A DNA stretch of 64,000 bases from Allobosea sp. 67-29 (GTDB lineage: Bacteria; Pseudomonadota; Alphaproteobacteria; Rhizobiales; Beijerinckiaceae): positions 186,001 through 250,000 of the forward strand of contig NZ_MKSQ01000026.1 in NCBI RefSeq assembly GCF_001898115.1, given 5' to 3'. The notes below the pieces were generated by a model. The model did not search any database. It worked only from the letters and a program-made list of their open reading frames with translations, and was not told the origin of the DNA. Below are positions 62,026-64,000 of the stretch, piece after piece. Position 1 is the first letter of the stretch. Each line of letters begins with the position of its first letter. The position numbers and the translations under genes were made by a program.

Positions 62026-62751
62026 TCAGGCGAGCGTGCCGACCTTGAACGTTTCGCCTTCGAGCCAGATCTGCACCGCCTTGCCGCGATGCTCTGGCTC
62101 CATGTCCTCGGCGGTCTTATAGTAGCCGTCGATTGCGACGAGCTCGGCCTCGAGCTTCCGGCAGAAGATGCGCGCCTCGCCGTTGCCCATCGTGCCGGCA
62201 ATCGCCCGTCCGCGCAGGGTGCCGTAGATGTGGACCGAGCCGCCCGCGACGACCTCGGCGCCGGAGGCGACCGAGCCGACCACGGTGATGTCGCCTTCGA
62301 GGAAGACCAGGGACTGCCCCGAGCGCACCGGCTGGGTGACGATCATCGAGGGCACGGCCTTCGGCGGGGACGGCAATACGGGTTCGGCCGCTTCGACGAC
62401 CTCGGCCCTGGCGCTTTCTGGCGCAACCGGAGGTTCGATATCGGCGGTCGGGCGGCCATCGGCCATCGCCGGCGGCAGGTCCGAGCCGAGCAGGGCTGCA
62501 GATGCGCCCTCGATCCCCATGATTCGCACTTGGCGCGCGCCGAGCTTGCCGACGAAGTCGCGCAGCTCCGCCCGGTCGATATCGAGACCGGTGACATCGA
62601 GCACGACAGGCCGCCGCAGGAAGAAGCCGGCGGAGCGCGACGCGAGATCGTCGAGCCGGACCAGCCAGTCCTCGAACGGAAGCTCCGGGGTCAGCGTGAG
62701 CGCGAGATAGGACCGCCCCTTGAGGCGGATGGGCCGGGGTTGCGTTAACAC
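62026..62751 (-). CDS. minC: Septum formation inhibitor MinC
   Basis: 241 residues from a GTG at 62751. The N-terminal half (IRLKGRSYLALTLTPELPFEDW) and C-terminal beta-helix (VASGAEVVAGGSVHIYGTLRGRAIAG, ARIFCRKLEAELVAIDG) are standard. It blocks FtsZ polymerization at the poles. The frame stays open upstream, but the GTG gives the family N-terminus. First gene of minCDE. Confidence 0.92.
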   Translation of the reverse strand: MLTQPRPIRLKGRSYLALTLTPELPFEDWLVRLDDLASRSAGFFLRRPVVLDVTGLDIDRAELRDFVGKLGARQVRIMGIEGASAALLGSDLPPAMADGRPTADIEPPVAPESARAEVVEAAEPVLPSPPKAVPSMIVTQPVRSGQSLVFLEGDITVVGSVASGAEVVAGGSVHIYGTLRGRAIAGTMGNGEARIFCRKLEAELVAIDGYYKTAEDMEPEHRGKAVQIWLEGETFKVGTLA

Positions 62752-63061
62752 GTCGGTTATCTTGGTAAATTTTCGGTTGCTTCGGTGTATCGAGGGAATG
62801 GTTAACAGAACGTAAATCGCGGGCACGTCGGTGCCCGGTGTTCCCTCTCGGCCACGCAGCACTGCAGTGAAACCTCAGGGCCGGGCGCCCGGGAGCCGCC
62901 GCAATGTTGGGTGTTCGTCTCGACACAGCTGCTGAGGCGGCACGGGCGCGCACCGAACCGCCGGCGCCTTGATCTGCCTCGCGGTGCGGCAACCCGTCGA
63001 ACGTCGACGCCGGCCCCCGCGCGCCCCGCACCTTGTGAAAGGCAGGCCGTGGAACGCGAGC
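62752..63061. other. Gene-free region upstream of minC
   Basis: 310 bases between minC and the LuxR-type gene's stop. A/T-rich for about 70 bases next to minC, where the promoter must lie, with a CtrA-type octamer at 62798. The remainder is ordinary GC-rich sequence with no gene or hairpin I can support. Confidence 0.6.
62798..62805 (-). promoter_or_regulatory. Candidate CtrA half-site upstream of minC
   Basis: TTAACCAT on the minC strand, 46 bases before the minC start. CtrA control of minCD has been described in Sinorhizobium, so this placement is plausible, but an octamer by itself is weak. Confidence 0.45.
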
Positions 63062-63814
63062 TTACGCGTTCTCCTCGTTGGCGGACCGGAACAGGGAATT
63101 GCTGTTGGCAGGCAGGAATGGCGCGTGGTTCATGCCCCAGATGGCGGCCTGCGTCCGGTTCTGGACGCGGATCTTTCGCAGGATGGCTTTGACGTGAGCC
63201 TTCACCGTCGCTTCGGTGATCTCGATCTTCCGCGCGATGAACTTGTTGGAATCGCCCTCGATCAGGCAGCGCAGAATCGCCGTCTCGCGCGGGGACAGTG
63301 CCGGCACGGCCTCGCTCTCATGCGACATGCCGGCGGACGGCCTCTCGTCTTCCTGTACGAAGGCGGCGTCCGCTCTGGCACGCCGCGGTATCTTCAACGT
63401 CAGCGCCGGAGAATGAAAGGACGGCGGGAAGATTGCCTCCCCGAGCATCAACAGCTCGATTGATTTGACGAAGGCGTCGCAGGAGACGGCATTGACAAGG
63501 TAGCCGACGGCGCCGGCCTCGAACGCCAGGCTCGGTTCGTTCAAGCCGTAGTGCTCGGCGACGACCGCGACATTCGCTTCCGGATAATGTTGCCTGACCA
63601 GCTCGATCTCGGCGACGACTCCGCTGAAGTCATCGCCGGAATGAACGATGAGAAACAGAAGCCGCGGTGCCCGCGTCCGGATCCTCAGATGGCCGGCACC
63701 GGGCTCGGACACCTGGACACGAAAGCCTTCCGCCTCCAAAACTCTGGAAACCCCCTCCCGCATCAGAGAATATCGACCGAGGATGACGATCCAGAACCCC
63801 TTGTTCTCCTTCAT
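63062..63814 (-). CDS. LuxR-type regulator with degenerate receiver domain
   Basis: 250 residues from the ATG at 63814, with aggaga upstream. The C-terminal LuxR helix-turn-helix is intact (LSPRETAILRCLIEGDSNKFIARKIEITEATVKAHVKAILRKI). The N-terminal receiver fold has lost its phosphorylation residues: the acidic pair is G13/R14 (VILGRYSLMREG), the phospho-acceptor segment reads LIVHSGDD and the conserved lysine is N108 (GYLVNAVS). It probably acts without phosphorylation or senses another signal. Confidence 0.85.
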   Translation of the reverse strand: MKENKGFWIVILGRYSLMREGVSRVLEAEGFRVQVSEPGAGHLRIRTRAPRLLFLIVHSGDDFSGVVAEIELVRQHYPEANVAVVAEHYGLNEPSLAFEAGAVGYLVNAVSCDAFVKSIELLMLGEAIFPPSFHSPALTLKIPRRARADAAFVQEDERPSAGMSHESEAVPALSPRETAILRCLIEGDSNKFIARKIEITEATVKAHVKAILRKIRVQNRTQAAIWGMNHAPFLPANSNSLFRSANEENA

Positions 63815-64000
63815 GAAACTCTCCTGAATATCAGGCGAACAGCAATTTTTTGTTTCCCCCCATCTGCCGCATCGATCCCCTGACGGATCGACGAAACGAT
63901 CAAGCTTGGTCGGCACCTCTTCCGTTGGCCGTACAGCGCGGCAATGCCGGCCCCGCGAGCCCGGCAAGTACGGCGCCCGCCAGGCTGCACCAGCTGGGGC
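63815..64000. other. Right edge, no gene seen
   Basis: About 190 bases upstream of the LuxR-type gene, including its ribosome site and presumably its promoter. A run CAATTTTTTG occurs near 63842. No coding frame I can support before the window ends. Confidence 0.5.

Noticed and set aside
1..64000. CRISPR arrays, tRNA or rRNA genes, insertion sequences
   Set aside because: No regularly spaced repeats, cloverleaf patterns or transposase frames were seen by eye; a tRNA or repeat search program would be decisive.

Overview
The window is high-GC, densely coded DNA from an alphaproteobacterium. The gene set and local order point to Hyphomicrobiales, perhaps a Bosea or Methylobacterium relative; the genus is an inference. 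Supporting signs are rpoH beside rluD, ftsEX-ydcF-plsC, hemD/mitofilin-hemY divergent from tsaD-gpsA, an Irr-type Fur protein, minCDE, and candidate CtrA half-sites. It reads as ordinary chromosome: I saw no tRNA, rRNA, insertion sequence, prophage or CRISPR array.

Layout. 0.1-3.8 kb: hydroxy-acid catabolism (L-threonate dehydrogenase, LacI regulator, a second beta-hydroxyacid dehydrogenase, a racemase-superfamily protein). 4-7.3 kb: small membrane protein, TspO, single-domain response regulator, hpt, zinc-ribbon membrane protein. 7.5-10.8 kb: ftsE-ftsX-ydcF-plsC. 10.9-13.2 kb: an unknown gene behind an SOS box, a ChaC-like cyclotransferase and a DUF2125 protein. 13.2-19 kb (minus strand): rpoH, rluD, hemY and a HemD-mitofilin fusion. 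19.3-24.2 kb: tsaD-gpsA-unknown-EVE, then acs. 24.2-27.2 kb: RidA, an Inh-like lipoprotein, a GNAT enzyme and a double cold-shock-domain protein. 27.2-28.7 kb: irr-bfd-bfr with two Irr-type palindromes. 28.8-33.4 kb: emrAB efflux pump, TetR regulator with twin operators, EamA transporter. 33.5-39 kb: asd, two unknown proteins and a large AceE-like transketolase. 39.2-41.8 kb: GntR regulator and M20 amidohydrolase. 41.8-50.5 kb: PcaQ-like LysR, an Fnr regulator and the cytochrome bd module (hemerythrin-cydX-cydB-cydA divergent from cydD-cydC around an FNR box). 50.5-54.3 kb: IlvD/Edd dehydratase, HAD phosphatase, LOG-family protein, pyrE. 54.6-60.8 kb: FadB-like enzyme, pgi, and an acyl-CoA dehydrogenase coupled to an APH-like kinase. 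60.9-62.8 kb: minCDE. 63 kb: a LuxR-type regulator with a degenerate receiver.

The best regulatory stories readable from the sequence are low-oxygen control of cytochrome bd, heme/iron control of iron storage by Irr, DNA-damage control of an unknown gene, and self-control of the efflux pump. The most unusual protein is the fusion of uroporphyrinogen-III synthase to a mitofilin-like membrane protein.
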